A DNA stretch of 64,000 bases, taken from contig OY811979.1 of the NCBI GenBank assembly GCA_963681505.1, positions 6,080,910 through 6,144,909 of the forward strand. The letters run 5' to 3'. Source of the DNA: Eunapius fragilis (Eukaryota > Porifera > Demospongiae > Spongillida > Spongillidae). The translations under genes and the position numbers were made by a program. The notes below the pieces were generated by a model that worked only from the letters and a program-made list of their open reading frames with translations, was not told the DNA's origin and did not search any database. Within the stretch, counting starts at the first letter, position 1. Each line of letters begins with the position of its first letter. This document shows, in pieces, positions 32,501 through 42,350 of the stretch.

Positions 32501-35340
32501 AGTGTCGTGTTCAAAAAAAGTAGCGCACATTCCAACGTTGTTTTATTGCAATATTTCGTTGCTAAGCACACCCAGCCATTTCAATATTTCAGGGCGTAGG
32601 TCATTTTGACCCACGCTTCAAAGTAGTAGTGGCGCCGGGAAATGAAATTATTCGCCAACGATCGTTATTAATTTTAATATGGCAACTCCCATTTTGCCAG
32701 CAACAGGGCAAGGCTTTTGTACGCTCTGCTAAAAATCAACACGCAATGCAACGCAATAACTAACTTGACAGATCGGTCAGGTAAGGGTACAAGGGGAGCA
32801 ATGTACCAATACAAAAAATTTATAGCTTCGTTAACTACGGGTCGCGGCGACCGCAACCATTACCTACGTCGTCGGTCCTTACTTCAAACAGGACAAAGAT
32901 TAAGACTTACAAGAATGCAACACTGTAGTAGGGATGTATGGCTATGAGATTCTAAAGTAGCATCTGATTTGTACATACAGTTCAAGAGAAAACACTTAAA
33001 CCACGAGGGGTTGAAAAAATTAATATTGTTCCGAATAAACGCCGCGGCGTTTATCTGGGATTATACGGTATGATACAAGTAAACGTGTCACTGTAAAGTA
33101 TGCTAACATACTAATATCTGGGCAGAATGGGCACACTACCTTTCTTAGGACTTCATACGTATTGGAATAATGCGCTTATTAGAAAGAAAATCGAGGGTAA
33201 CAGAGACCATTCAATAAAAAGAGCATGCCCCCCCCCCCCCCCCCCCGCAAATGATGTTTTATATTGCTTCTATAGGTTGCAGAACTTCACAAATCATAAA
33301 TTGCGCACGTTACGCAAATTATAAACGGACCGTGCACATTACGATTCACAGTTTGCGCAACGATTTATAAATTGTTGCGCACTATGTGGATTCATATAAT
33401 GCGCAGCGCAATTTATAAATTGCGCAAATTCACAATTTGCGCCTAACATTACAATATGCACAATCTTAGTGCTAAAATAAACTTACAAGCAAAGGGAGGA
33501 TTTTCAGAAATGGAGAACTTGGAATCAACGAAGGTAACAGCGTAGTGCACAACTGTTTCCGTATTATAGTACATTTGGCCTGCGGAACACATGGCCCATC
33601 GCCCGGCGTCAGGAGACCTGACAGTGAAAGTGTTTGGACCTGCTATCTGCGTGGTTGTGCCATTGGGGTATGTCAACGACATGTTTTTCATAAAAAAGGC
33701 ACTGATGTGGGAGGTATACAATGATGCATCAATGGAGTAGCAGTTTTCTGCGGATCTCTTATGGTAATCTTGGTTTAGAAGAGTGGCATTTATTATTGGC
33801 TTAATGCCTGTCAGGTGAGATGCGAACGTTGTGAGTGTTTGTATAACCTTGCTGATCTCAAAAGCAGAGGTTAGTACCAAACCTTGATTAATACTGGCGA
33901 TACTTTGGTATGGATAGTATGATCCAATGTCCTCCGAGGCCAAGATGAAATGAACCTTCACCCCCGTGTCAGTAACTTGCTTCGTAACATTCTTCAGGAG
34001 TAAAACATCCTTCGCAGGCGCGTCGGTGATCACTATCATTTGTGAAGCCTGGCTATAGAGGTTTAATCTATAGCTCACCCCACCGTCCTTCACTGTACGA
34101 TTCGCCCGCATAGCTTCAAGAATTGCCCCCATGCAGTACTCAGGACGATCACCGCCGGAATGGGCTGTAAGGTTACTAACTACCGAATATAGATTTTTTA
34201 GTTCCTGATAAGGATCTCCGAAGTCGCGCCTTGTAGTCGCGATGTAGTTTGGTCCGCAATCTAAAGGATATTAAAATGAATGCAATTCAGTGATAGGCAT
34301 GGCTTACTTGGCAGTTTACTATAACTTGGATCCGGATCCCCGTCATAATCATTGAATGGTGTCAATACGTAGAAATAAGGATTTTGTTGTTCAAGCGCAA
34401 TGATACTCTTTATTGCTTCTTTTACACCAGCGATAGCATTTGACATGCTTGCAGTTGTGTCTACGACAAATGTGAGAGAGGAGAATAATCCTAGATTGTG
34501 GTTGATAGAATTGAAATTAAAACCAAATATATCCCTGGCTTCGAACGGAGTGATCAAGGCGAAGAAATCATTCATATTTGGATTAGTACCGCTGCTTTGA
34601 CGTTTTGTTCTTGTGTGCGAGCACAAAGTCTTTGCAAGTATGCTTCGTAAAACGTTAGCTTTCTTAGATGTATTCGAGTCACGTACTTCGACTAACTGAT
34701 CATACAAGGTGTAAATTGTCGCATTGGTATGAGTTGATGCTTTGCACACTCTTATGTACTCTTCCGCAATTTCAACGATTGTCGATGAAAATTCGTCATA
34801 CTGAACTTTAGAAATCGTGATGTTTAGAACTTTGCTTAGTGTCTCGAAGAGAAGTTTGATGTTCAGAGCAGGATCTGCTGCAGATACGTGTCGATTCCTG
34901 CGTACGCTACTGCTTTCTCCTGGGTTTATGCTGCACTCCGGACGGTAGATGAATTCCAGTATCAGTGCTCTGACGTCGGCGATAACGGTTGGGCCCGGGG
35001 ATGACTTTGGACCCGACGAAAAGTGGAAAGTGGATAAACGAGCTGCGGAAGCGGAATAAAACGTACTAGTTGAAGGCGTAATAAGCATGCTGTCAGGTGA
35101 CTTGAACGATACGTTACGAGGAGGCGGGATGACGATTCCCAGTTGGGGAGGCGGTGGCCCGAGTTCTCTCTGGAATACAGTGTACATCACGATGGCAGTG
35201 CCTTCTAGTATCACTGTAGAGACGTCCTGCATGTCGATGGCCAATTGGTGTAAGTCCACACCGCACTGATTTGACTGCAATCCAGAGACGGTGCTTAGTA
35301 ATAAAGCTAAAAGAACCGCACAATGTAAAGGGTAGAACAT
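23591..35340 (-). CDS. Secreted or membrane VWA/EGF protein gene with a 9.1-kb transposon-filled intron (3' end unresolved)
   Basis: Exon 1 35340-34308, exon 2 34260-33487, exon 3 24378-23771, exon 4 23709 to about 23591; all junctions are GT..AG and phases agree. ATG 35340 gives a signal peptide ([20 protein letters not shown]); an upstream in-frame ATG at 35421 lacks that property. Exon 1 has two basic cleavage-like sites (VRRNRH about residue 141, RTKRQ about 244) and the start of a von Willebrand A domain ([10 protein letters not shown] about 289, close to the MIDAS DxSxS motif). Exon 2 completes it. Exon 3 continues the extracellular region ([16 protein letters not shown] across the splice). 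Exon 4 is one EGF repeat ([19 protein letters not shown]). Intron 1 is 47 bp; intron 2 (24379-33486) is 9108 bp because it carries GINGER and pogo elements. Adhesion or matrix role likely. Confidence 0.8.
24949..25237. mobile_element. Palindromic MITE (copy 4) in the VWA gene intron
   Basis: Arms AAGTAAAGAAAAACATTCTC and complement, with GTTGGGTGGGATATAGGA and GGTTTTGAGAAAAGGGTAA, loop around 25080. Same layout as the copies at 18.6 and 19.0 kb. A run of about 20 C follows at 25278-25297. Confidence 0.85.
25726..29575 (+). pseudogene. GINGER1 transposase: integrase, Ulp1-like protease, PHD finger (lightly broken)
   Basis: Exons: 25726-25968 ([19 protein letters not shown] to LPVKTK); about 26400-26557 (H2 half of the zinc finger, [11 protein letters not shown], one internal TAA); 26704-26847 (C2 half, [10 protein letters not shown]); 26913-27297 (catalytic D in IDLIDMRH, D in [10 protein letters not shown] in GLVEKGN); about 27352-27505 (SPYEVVFGQ region, with a one-base deletion); 27687 onward, linker; about 28240-28397 ([15 protein letters not shown]); about 28480-29575. 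The last exon carries a C48/Ulp1 cysteine protease (GGNHWITVQ His, NVFDSKF Asp, SSDCGVFA Cys) and a C-terminal PHD finger ([17 protein letters not shown] to CKVC). The 417-codon open frame from 28322 includes intron sequence at its start. The nonsense codon and frameshift suggest recent inactivation. Confidence 0.8.
26085..26200 (+). pseudogene. REL-endonuclease fragment in a GINGER intron
   Basis: [20 protein letters not shown] matches the GKPAAFDLTMVSPL core seen at 7.6 kb and the AAFDFTVTSPL core at 51 kb. Only about 30 residues are recognisable. Confidence 0.45.
30274..31644 (+). pseudogene. Pogo-like transposase (frameshifted)
   Basis: Starts [19 protein letters not shown] with a psq-type helix-turn-helix ([16 protein letters not shown]), then a CENP-B-like second DNA-binding domain ([10 protein letters not shown]) and, after a frameshift near 30640, [13 protein letters not shown]. 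The DDE domain shows [12 protein letters not shown] (first Asp), [11 protein letters not shown] (second Asp, another frame), then [14 protein letters not shown]. At least three frameshifts (about 30640, 30870 and 31100-31140) break it. The last 142 codons are open and end in a strongly acidic tail ([12 protein letters not shown]) at 31644, typical of the jerky/tigger branch. Confidence 0.8.
31925..32105. repeat. 22-bp minisatellite inside the pogo element
   Basis: About seven or eight tandem units of GCTGGTTGTGCATGGGAACA plus GG, lying between the transposase stop and the right terminal repeat. Open frames in several phases here are products of the repeat. Confidence 0.9.
33228..33246. repeat. 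Poly-C tract
   Basis: About 19 consecutive C between the pogo element and the GINGER 3' terminus. Similar tracts occur at 11699, 25278, 35523, 36692, 37745, 51217 and 54897. Confidence 0.9.
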
Positions 35341-35498
35341 TTGGTGGTAGCATATAAATAATCTTCGTAACTGATAACGAAACAGAACGTTTTTATGGTG
35401 TATGCATGTGATCGCATCCAATTAAATTAATTATTATTTAAATCCAGTCAATTCGGAAATTGCCCATACATGTACACAGGACCTTAGATATCAAGAAA

Positions 35499-35965
35499 TG
35501 CTCAGAACTATATAGGGATGTGCCCCCCCCCCCCCCCACCGTATATATTCATATATTCTGCCGACTGTGTAGAATGATGCATGTGTATAGACTTGGTTTA
35601 CTTTGCCATCTAGACCATCTGAATAGGGATCTGAACTTTCATTACATTAGTGGAAACATTCCGCGGGTTCAAGAAATGAACCCACGGAATGTTTCCACTA
35701 ATGTAATGAAAGTACAGATCCCTATTCAGATGGTCTAGATGGCAAAGTAAACCAAGTCTATACACATGCATCATTCTACACAGTCGGCAGAACCCTATGC
35801 GTCTGCCACAGCACAGTCACCAACCCATGCCTCATCCCAGATCCCCGTGGAATTTACAGTACAGGGGACCTAAACATACGTAAGTGGTCTTTGCCCCCGT
35901 ATATATGAATATATACGGGGGGGGGGGAAAGGCGGTGGTGTGCACATCCTATATAGTTCTGAGCA
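35499..35965. mobile_element. Foldback element with internal insertion
   Basis: Arms of about 115 bp (35558-35673 and 35678-35793) are nearly perfect around the centre (GGGTTC, short loop, GAACCC). The outer arm GCTCAGAACTATATAGG and its C tract with CCGTATATATTCATATAT recur inverted at 35895-35965, after about 100 bp of unpaired sequence on the right side only. That asymmetry suggests a later insertion in one arm or an arm exchange. Confidence 0.85.
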
Positions 35966-35999
35966 GTCGTTTTATTATCCTAACGCACTTTCTCTTCTA

Positions 36000-36060
36000 T
36001 CACACACACACACATACACATCCATGCACGCACACGCACACGTACACACACACACACACT
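36000..36060. repeat. CA dinucleotide microsatellite
   Basis: Interrupted CACA/CATGCACG stretch directly right of the foldback element. Confidence 0.9.
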
Positions 36061-36690
36061 TGTAACAAAAAACAAGTTGGATATGAACAGAAAAATATAT
36101 TGTGCTAGGATCACAAGACACAGACAGGATTGCCCAACTATCAATTTGGACCAAGATGTCAACTTTCAGTCTATGCAGCTGCATGAGGACGTCCTCAAGT
36201 TATATGAAATGCCCAAAGTCTTTTAATTGTGATGGTTAAAGCATGTCCCGGCAGCCAGAACACAGTAAAACTTTTATTGATTGTAATACCTGCTGTTTTT
36301 ACTTATAAGCAGCTTGCTCTAGTGACTTCGAAGGCAGCAAAGTGAAGATCGAGCGTGCCTACATTATCCGCGATCACTCTTTGGTGAGTGTAGATCAAGC
36401 TAACGAGGCCTCAGGCCTCTGTGTGGCAGACAAAGCGCGTTACCCCTTATCTTACTGTACGACCTTTCCCCATAACAGTCGGGTTAATAGCATTCTCTTG
36501 TCTGTGATGTGATGTCTTGGTGGCATTTTGGTCCACGGGCAATGAGTTTCTTTTGACCTTCATCTTTTTCTTATTTTTGTTTTTTGTTTGTAGAAAGCTT
36601 TGGAGTGCAACACAAATGATCCAACCAGCCGCCATCTGATTGGAGTGTGGTGACCTCCACGACCACAACTTCACTGTCCATTTATCCATC
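36061..36690. other. No gene supported
   Basis: Mixed sequence between microsatellite and minisatellite. A possible exon (KALECNTNDPTSRHLIGVW, about 36592-36648) has no partner exons I can defend. Confidence 0.4.
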
Positions 36691-36734
36691 CCCCCCCCCC
36701 CCCCAACATATCACACTGCCTTTCCCCCAGGCCT

Positions 36735-37072
36735 CCATTACATCACTCTGCCTCTTCCCCAGCATATCACACTGCCTCTTCCCCAGCACATCACTCTGCC
36801 TCTTCCCCAGCACATCGCTCTGCCTCTCCCCAGCACATCACTATGCCTCTTCCCCAGCACATCACTCTGCCTCTTTCCCAGCATATCACACTGCCTCTTC
36901 CCCAGCACATCACACTGCCTCTTCCCCAGCACATCACTCTGCCTCTTCCCCAGCACATCGCTCTGCCTCTCCCCAGCACATCGCTCTGCCTCTTCCCCAG
37001 CACATCACTATGCCTCTTCCCCAGCACATCACTGTGCCTCTTCCCCAGCACATCATTATGCCTCTTACCCAG
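36735..37072. repeat. 24-bp minisatellite, about 14 copies
   Basis: Tandem units CCTCTTCCCCAGCACATCAC plus TCTG with few substitutions, preceded by a C tract (36692-36704). Five of six frames stay open because the unit length is a multiple of three, so the long frames here are not evidence of genes. Confidence 0.95.
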
Positions 37073-38166
37073 GTGCTGTAAAGTATCAGAGATGCCTTGG
37101 CTCCAGCGTAAGGTTGCCGAGGTGATATTTACCACACCTCCAAGTTCAAGTTATGATGAGGAGGTTTGTGATCACTCTTCTCATTCCCACTTCTCCAACA
37201 CACACCTGCCTTCATTTTAATCATATTCCATGGCATCAAATATCATGCAGCCACACCCACATTTGGCTATCCCCACTCAAAGATAGAACAGTGCAGATTT
37301 TATTGCTTAAAGTTTATAGATATTTGTACATGATTGGCCAAATTTTTGATCGTCAGCATCCTAACAAGCACTCATCACCCTCACCAGCACTCATCAAGCG
37401 GTTTACCAAGGGCCCAGTTGGGTAGCAAAATGTCTGCATTCGCAGGGGCGGCGGAAGCTGAACTTAATTGGGGGGGGGGCGCTGAAGTTTGACACGATAA
37501 TTATATTCATTACAGATTTGCGCGTACACACTTGCATGCTGCTCAAAATTTGCAGACGAACGAAGTAATGGGCAGGTAATTAAATCGATGAGTGGCATAC
37601 CGGCGGGCGTGGCAGCGAATCACATTACCTGAACCACACCGCTAACGCTTATTCATATTAAGGTGTGTCACAATTATGGGGGGGCTCTGCCTCCCCTCCC
37701 CCCCTCAACATCATATTTGCGGGTCCTACAGCCCCCCTCCTTGTCCCCCCCCCCCCTCCCCCCCCCCCCTTTCCGCCTCCCCTGATGTTGGGCGATCATG
37801 TGTAAGGATACAACACATCCTACACCCCTATTAGTTGGAAACCGAAAGAGGCTTTGGTGCGTGGCTGCGTGCATGCGTGCGTGGTGTATGTGCGTGTGTG
37901 TGGGTGGGTGTGGGGGTATGTGTGTCCATATGTAATTGCGTGTGTGCATGCCCAGCCCAGTATCTAACAAAAAACTTGCTTGTGCATTAAAAAAAAAAAA
38001 AAACGAGCCGTATATACGTATTTAATTGATGTCCGGCAACGCGTGTGGTATTTATTTGAACCCAAAACCTGCGCGGTTTTGTACCTAAAACACATAACAA
38101 TTTCTACGAAACCATGCATAATTGCATTACTGTGACCTGCTGGGCCACCATACGTCAGACGTCACA
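37073..38166. other. Low-complexity intergenic region
   Basis: Poly-G at 37470-37480, C-rich tracts at 37676-37772, interrupted GT repeats at 37860-37925 and an A run at 37989-38003. No coding or RNA gene seen. Confidence 0.6.
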
Positions 38167-39043
38167 ATGAGGTTTTTACTGGCCATCATAATGATATTGC
38201 AGCATGCACGTGACCCCTACCGTATTAAATCTCATGCCACTAGTAGGCCATGCACAAAAGCAAGGTATGTACTATCTTCGATTCTGTTAGTAAACACGTT
38301 CACTTTCGTCTTTCGCAGCATCACAGGTTAGTAATTTTTATTCTGTCCGAGCACACTGCGACATAATCCGATAATGTAATATTATTCCGCCTGCAGCAAG
38401 TGATGCTGTGCTGTGTTCGTCTAATCGCAATGAAGCCACTGGGCGGTTGGAGATCGACTGTTCGTCATCGACCTTTGGTAAAGCAACTTGTTTTGTTGAT
38501 ACAGAGACGAACAGATGTAATGGAGGTGAATTCAGCACCACGAGTACATAGCAGGGTGGGTCACAAGATATAAGGATTTTTTTTTTCCAGTCTATCCGTT
38601 TTTCTTCGTCGATACCACTTATTTTGATGGCCCACACACGGTCCACATCATTGCAAACGGAGTTAATAATTCATTTCAGTTTAATGCAGGTTTGTTCATT
38701 ATAATGTTATGAGATCTTAAACTATGCAGTTTCTTGCATGCAGTTAAACCGCTGGATGTTCGGTGTTACGAAACGACGGACTATTCCAAATTGGAGTTTA
38801 AAATTGCTTGTTGCGTTGATAAGCAACGTTTTCAAGCACTATGTGCCATTGACAGTTCGCCATGGACTGCATGTTTGTTACACAATACGCACCCGTTTTT
38901 TGTAACGCCTGCGCCTCCTCTCATCATGCATAGGTCCTACGAGGATTGCGTTAACTGAATACAGCGTGGAGGTCCATACGTTGATGATCGCCGTGTCTGA
39001 TGACGACGGTCTCACTTACAAACCGTTGAGTTCAGAGGTGCCG
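38167..39043 (+). CDS. Secreted cysteine-rich protein gene with an 8-nt micro-exon (3' end unresolved)
   Basis: Exons 38167-38264, 38319-38326, 38397-38525, 38591-38689, 38744-38872, 38934-39043. All introns are GT..AG and 54-71 bp, and every junction keeps phase. ATG 38167 gives a hydrophobic signal (MRFLLAIIMILQHA). Exon 2 is only 8 nt (CATCACAG); skipping it would give an immediate stop, so it is needed. The mature part is Cys-rich: CSSNRNEATGRLEIDCSSS, CFVDTETNRC, VYPFFFVDTTYFDGPHTVHI, VRCYETTDYSKLEFKIACCV, PTRIALTEYSVEVHTLMIAV. The alternating beta-like pattern suggests extracellular Ig or fibronectin-like modules, but I cannot name the family. The last exon ends at a GTACGT donor, so the gene goes on; a Helitron end lies 560 bp further. 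Confidence 0.6.
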
Positions 39044-39606
39044 GTACGTACGTGCATGTATATACGTATTCGTTTTCCTGTGTATCATCAGTATGCAGTA
39101 TAGCTTCCAGGGTATTCATTTACAAATTAATAATTATAAAATTGTTCCGCCAATGCGACATATAAGTTTTATCTGTAGCTATATAGCACACTGTGACTGT
39201 AGTAATGCCGCACCCTTATACTGGTAGGAGCTATCTAGTTGGGTTTTGGAGTCATTGAAACCAGTCACAGGAGTCCCCGATTACGAATCCGGGATCCAAT
39301 TGGCACCATGAATATTGCCTCGGCCGCGCGCCACACTGTAAACCGTACAGCTTATTAATGTCCCGCTTGGGCGTCATCAGTCATGTGGGTATGTTTGTAC
39401 ACAGTCAGATATAGGGGACTGAGACACAACTTCGAGTACACTAGCTTATTCAACAAACTCGTTTTAATTAATTTTTTCAATCTGGCTTCAGAATGGCGAT
39501 TTCAGTTGTTCTTTAAATTATGTGCACGCAAAGAAGCAGTGTATATGTGACAACTTGCCCCATGGGTTAGAAGACACACACGCTTTTCCTATATATAGGA
39601 ACTACG
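39044..39606. other. No gene resolved
   Basis: Probable intron or 3' part of the secreted-protein gene. No exon with matching phase found. Confidence 0.35.
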
Positions 39607-39608
39607 TT

Positions 39609-39630
39609 AGGAACTACGTTAGTAGTTCCT
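39609..39630 (+). repeat. Helitron 5' terminal hairpin (39.6 kb)
   Basis: Stem AGGAACTAC / GTAGTTCCT with loop GTTA. GGAACTACGTTA is partly duplicated just upstream (39598-39610), and the TC that precedes the other hairpins is lost here. Confidence 0.65.
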
Positions 39631-40074
39631 ATATGAAAATTGACCAGGGTCGTGAATATCATTTTAATAACGCGCCCACCGTATAACTCGCGTACCAAGA
39701 AACGGATAGTTTACATCTTTGTTGCTATCGAACCAGAAGGCAAGGACGGTCATTTTAATGTTTTGTTCCAGTCTTCGAACTGTTTGCTTTAAGAGAACAA
39801 GTTGTATATCGTCCCCAGGCCAATTCTTCTCCGTCTTCTCGGGTGAGTATAGCTCGGGATAGGAATGGTTTTAAAGAGCGCAAGTTATACCGATCGCTTT
39901 AGAATCTTCTGGAAGGACATCTTCAGGTATCAGATATATCAATGAAGTAAGATACTGATATACGTAATAATTACGTATATGGAGTGCTATATTTAACCGT
40001 TCCATGTATGGCGACATTCCCCGTATATTACAATGTTATAAACAGCAGTTTTGTTCACCTTTTTTTTTTTCACA

Positions 40075-40224
40075 ATGCCTTCACGTAAACAAAAGAAGAG
40101 AGCTAAACGACGAGAGGAATACCTCCAAAATCAAGACGACGAGTTAGAGTCATCCCGCTTTCGGTACAATGCTGTTCCTGAAAAAAAAAAGCGGTCGAGA
40201 CAGCTACATAGCAGACTGAACTAA
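40075..40224 (+). CDS. Helitron exon-1-like small basic protein, 49 residues
   Basis: Complete frame MPSRKQKKRAKRREEYLQNQ ... FRYNAVPEKKKRSRQ, stop TAA at 40222-40224. Its start matches the large Helitron protein (MPSRRSRREKNRAKK) and it carries one copy of the RYxxxPExKK motif that is repeated 11 times there. It lies 445 bp after a Helitron 5' hairpin and after a CTTCTC tract, the same order as in the large element. No Rep-helicase follows; a palindromic MITE begins at 40350. Probably the remnant exon of a deleted Helitron; expression as a small basic protein is possible but unproven. Confidence 0.6.
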   Translation: MPSRKQKKRAKRREEYLQNQDDELESSRFRYNAVPEKKKRSRQLHSRLN

Positions 40225-40349
40225 CATTTATCGGCGGGTAAATATGTCTCCTAAACATGATATGCACATAGTATTCTTATTATGACAACATTTAAAAAAT
40301 TTGCATCGTATTTAAATAGAAAGTACGCACACTGCAAGAGAATACACAT

Positions 40350-40652
40350 ACAAGATATAAAAATTTAATTAAAATAAAATTGGTGATGTAGGATTTGTAG
40401 ACAGCAATTGAGTAAAAAGTAAGGAAACAAGGAATTACGGATATTAGGCATTCATTTAATTATAAATATTACAGACCTACATTATTTAGCAAATCTACCT
40501 CCTTGAAATTCTGTGCTAAATGTAGGTCTGTAATATTTATAATTAAATGAATGCCTAATATCCGTAATTCCTTGTTTCCTTACTTTTTACTCAATTGCTG
40601 TCTACAAATCCTACATCACCAATTTTATTTTAATTAAATTTTTATATCTTGT
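40350..40652. mobile_element. Palindromic MITE (copy 7)
   Basis: Arms of about 140 bp, ends ACAAGATATAAAAATTTAAT and complement. Carries TTGGTGATGTAGGATTTG, GTAAAAAGTAAGGAAACAAG and the inner GACCTACATTATTTAGCA, the same block order as the other copies though the arm sequence differs. Centre near 40505. Confidence 0.9.
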
Positions 40653-40929
40653 TTCACACATTTTTATGCATGAGAATAAACGAAGGAGGAAGTATATATG
40701 CATATTGAGGCATGTATTGGGCAACCTTAGAATCATACTCTATCGTAGCACAAGAGATCGTTTGATCTGCTCACATGCAATCGAACAGTGGGGAAGGGTG
40801 AGGTGCAATGGGTGGAGCAGGGCACGCCTACTCCCAGCTACATGTAAGCTGGGATCCGCCTCTGGTAATAAGCTAAAATTATACTATCAGAGATACATGT
40901 ATTGAATAATTGTGGGTAAAAACATTGAT

Positions 40930-42350
40930 TTCTCTCTTGTACCTGATGACATCTAGTACATGTAAGACCACATGTTGGGCTATACCATGTGTGTTATGCA
41001 CACAGGAAGGAGGCAGGCTTGCTGTGGTTTTATTACAGCTGCAAGTTGTACAAAAAGTTGACGCAGAAGAACCTTTTCACATGCCTTGCAGCTGTAGACC
41101 CAGAGCCATTAATTTACATGGTACCCCAAGGTCACAGCTGCAACCCTAATTGGCCATTTGATAGATCTTGTAAAGCATAAATTACAATGATGTACTTGAC
41201 AACACAGGGATGTTCAGGTTTGCAGCCATAGAGATATTAAGACCACATGCTGGGACACCATACATGGAATCATGGTTAGTCCTACAAAGCATAAATCACT
41301 TATCCAAATTGAAACTGTAGCTCTTGTAAAAAAGAGCTGCATGTAATAGGTAACTGGTTCCAGTTGAAAACAGGAGAACATCATGGAGGGTCCATGTGCA
41401 TGTTTTAGCAGCCATAGAAGCTATGGCAAGGTTTTAGACCACACACCATGCCACCATATATGGTATGGAATGCAGGAAGGGGCAGGCTTGTGGTTGCAAA
41501 GTTGCAAGATAAATGTTGACAGAGAGAAACTTGTTCACATACCCATGCAGATGTAGACAGCAATATATAACATGACATATGAACACATACATGGGAGGGA
41601 GGCAGGCCTATTTTTAAGAGCAGTTTTGTATAGAGAACATCAACTGATATAAGGATTGGATTGTGAGTTAAGTATAACATATGATTGTGTGAACTCATAT
41701 TCCTCTTTTCAGGGTGAGGGCCTATAGAGACAGATCCATTAATTTACATGCAGTCAAGGTCACAGCTGCAACCCCATTTGCCATTTGATAATCCTGCAAA
41801 GCATAAATCTCTTAGTCAGAGTGATAGCTCTTAAAAGAGCTGTAATTGGTTCCAGATGATGTACTGCAGAACCCAGGGAAGGATTGCTCCATGTTCAGGT
41901 TTGCAGCCACAGTATATGTGTCAAAGTTTAAGACCACATGCTGGGACACCACACACGGAATCATGCAGGAAGTTAGTTAGTCCTGCAAAGCGAGGCAGAT
42001 AGATAGCTCTTAAGAGAGGTGCATGTAATAGGTTCCAGCTGAAAATTAGAGATCACCATGGTCCTACATGTTTTAGCAGCCATAGAAGCTATGACACATA
42101 CTGGGCCACCAAATATGGTATCCATACAGCAGGCATGTGATTTTATAGACTGTACAGCTGTAAGATAAAATATTTGTGTCACAGTTTACACAGAGAACCT
42201 AGGGAACATGTTTTAGCAGCCATAGATGCTACATCCTGTATGGTAAGGTTTAAAAGACACATGCTGGGCCACCAAATATGGTATCCATTGACAGGCATGT
42301 GGGTTTTATCCTTGTAAAAATATAATAGTCAACATTCACAAGACACAACC
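40930..42350. repeat. Degenerate tandem repeats of about 270-330 bp
   Basis: Recurring blocks: AGACCACATGCTGGGACACC (40971, 41232, 41931 variants), TTTTAGCAGCCATAGAAGCT (41404, 42069, 42213 variants), GTCCTGCAAAGCATAAATC. Copies are diverged and rearranged. They lie beyond the stop codon of the large Helitron (minus strand), so they may be its 3' non-coding region. Confidence 0.65.

Larger units (their letters stand above)
29648..33068 (+). mobile_element. Pogo-like DNA transposon nested in GINGER
   Basis: Ends CCGTATAATCCCAGATAAAC and complement, flanked by TA at 29646-29647 and 33069-33070, the TA duplication of Tc1/mariner-type elements. Terminal inverted repeats are about 410 bp (29648-30055 with 32660-33068). 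Bases 17-36 of the terminus form a perfect 20-bp palindrome with core CGCCGCGGCG. The element is inserted between the GINGER stop codon and its 3' terminal repeat. Confidence 0.92.
25607..33448 (+). mobile_element. GINGER1-type DNA transposon (with nested pogo element)
   Basis: Terminal inverted repeats start TGTTAGGCGCAA (25607) and end TTGCGCCTAACA (33448). Subterminal GCGC-rich palindromes (CACTATGTGAATCCACATAG at the left; matching arms at 33370-33430) are present at both ends. The TGTNR-type terminus, Gypsy-like integrase and Ulp1/PHD domains fit GINGER1. Flanks TTGC and TTAC agree in 3 of 4 bases, so a 4-bp duplication is possible but not clean. Without the pogo insertion the element would be about 4.4 kb. 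It sits in an intron of the VWA gene, on the opposite strand. Confidence 0.8.

Noticed and set aside
36640..37125. 161- and 144-codon frames rich in Pro, Ser and His
   Set aside because: Translation of the 24-bp minisatellite; no other coding support.
39260..39300. tRNA-like or SINE B-box motif (GATTACGAATCC)
   Set aside because: No A box at the right distance and no cloverleaf could be drawn.
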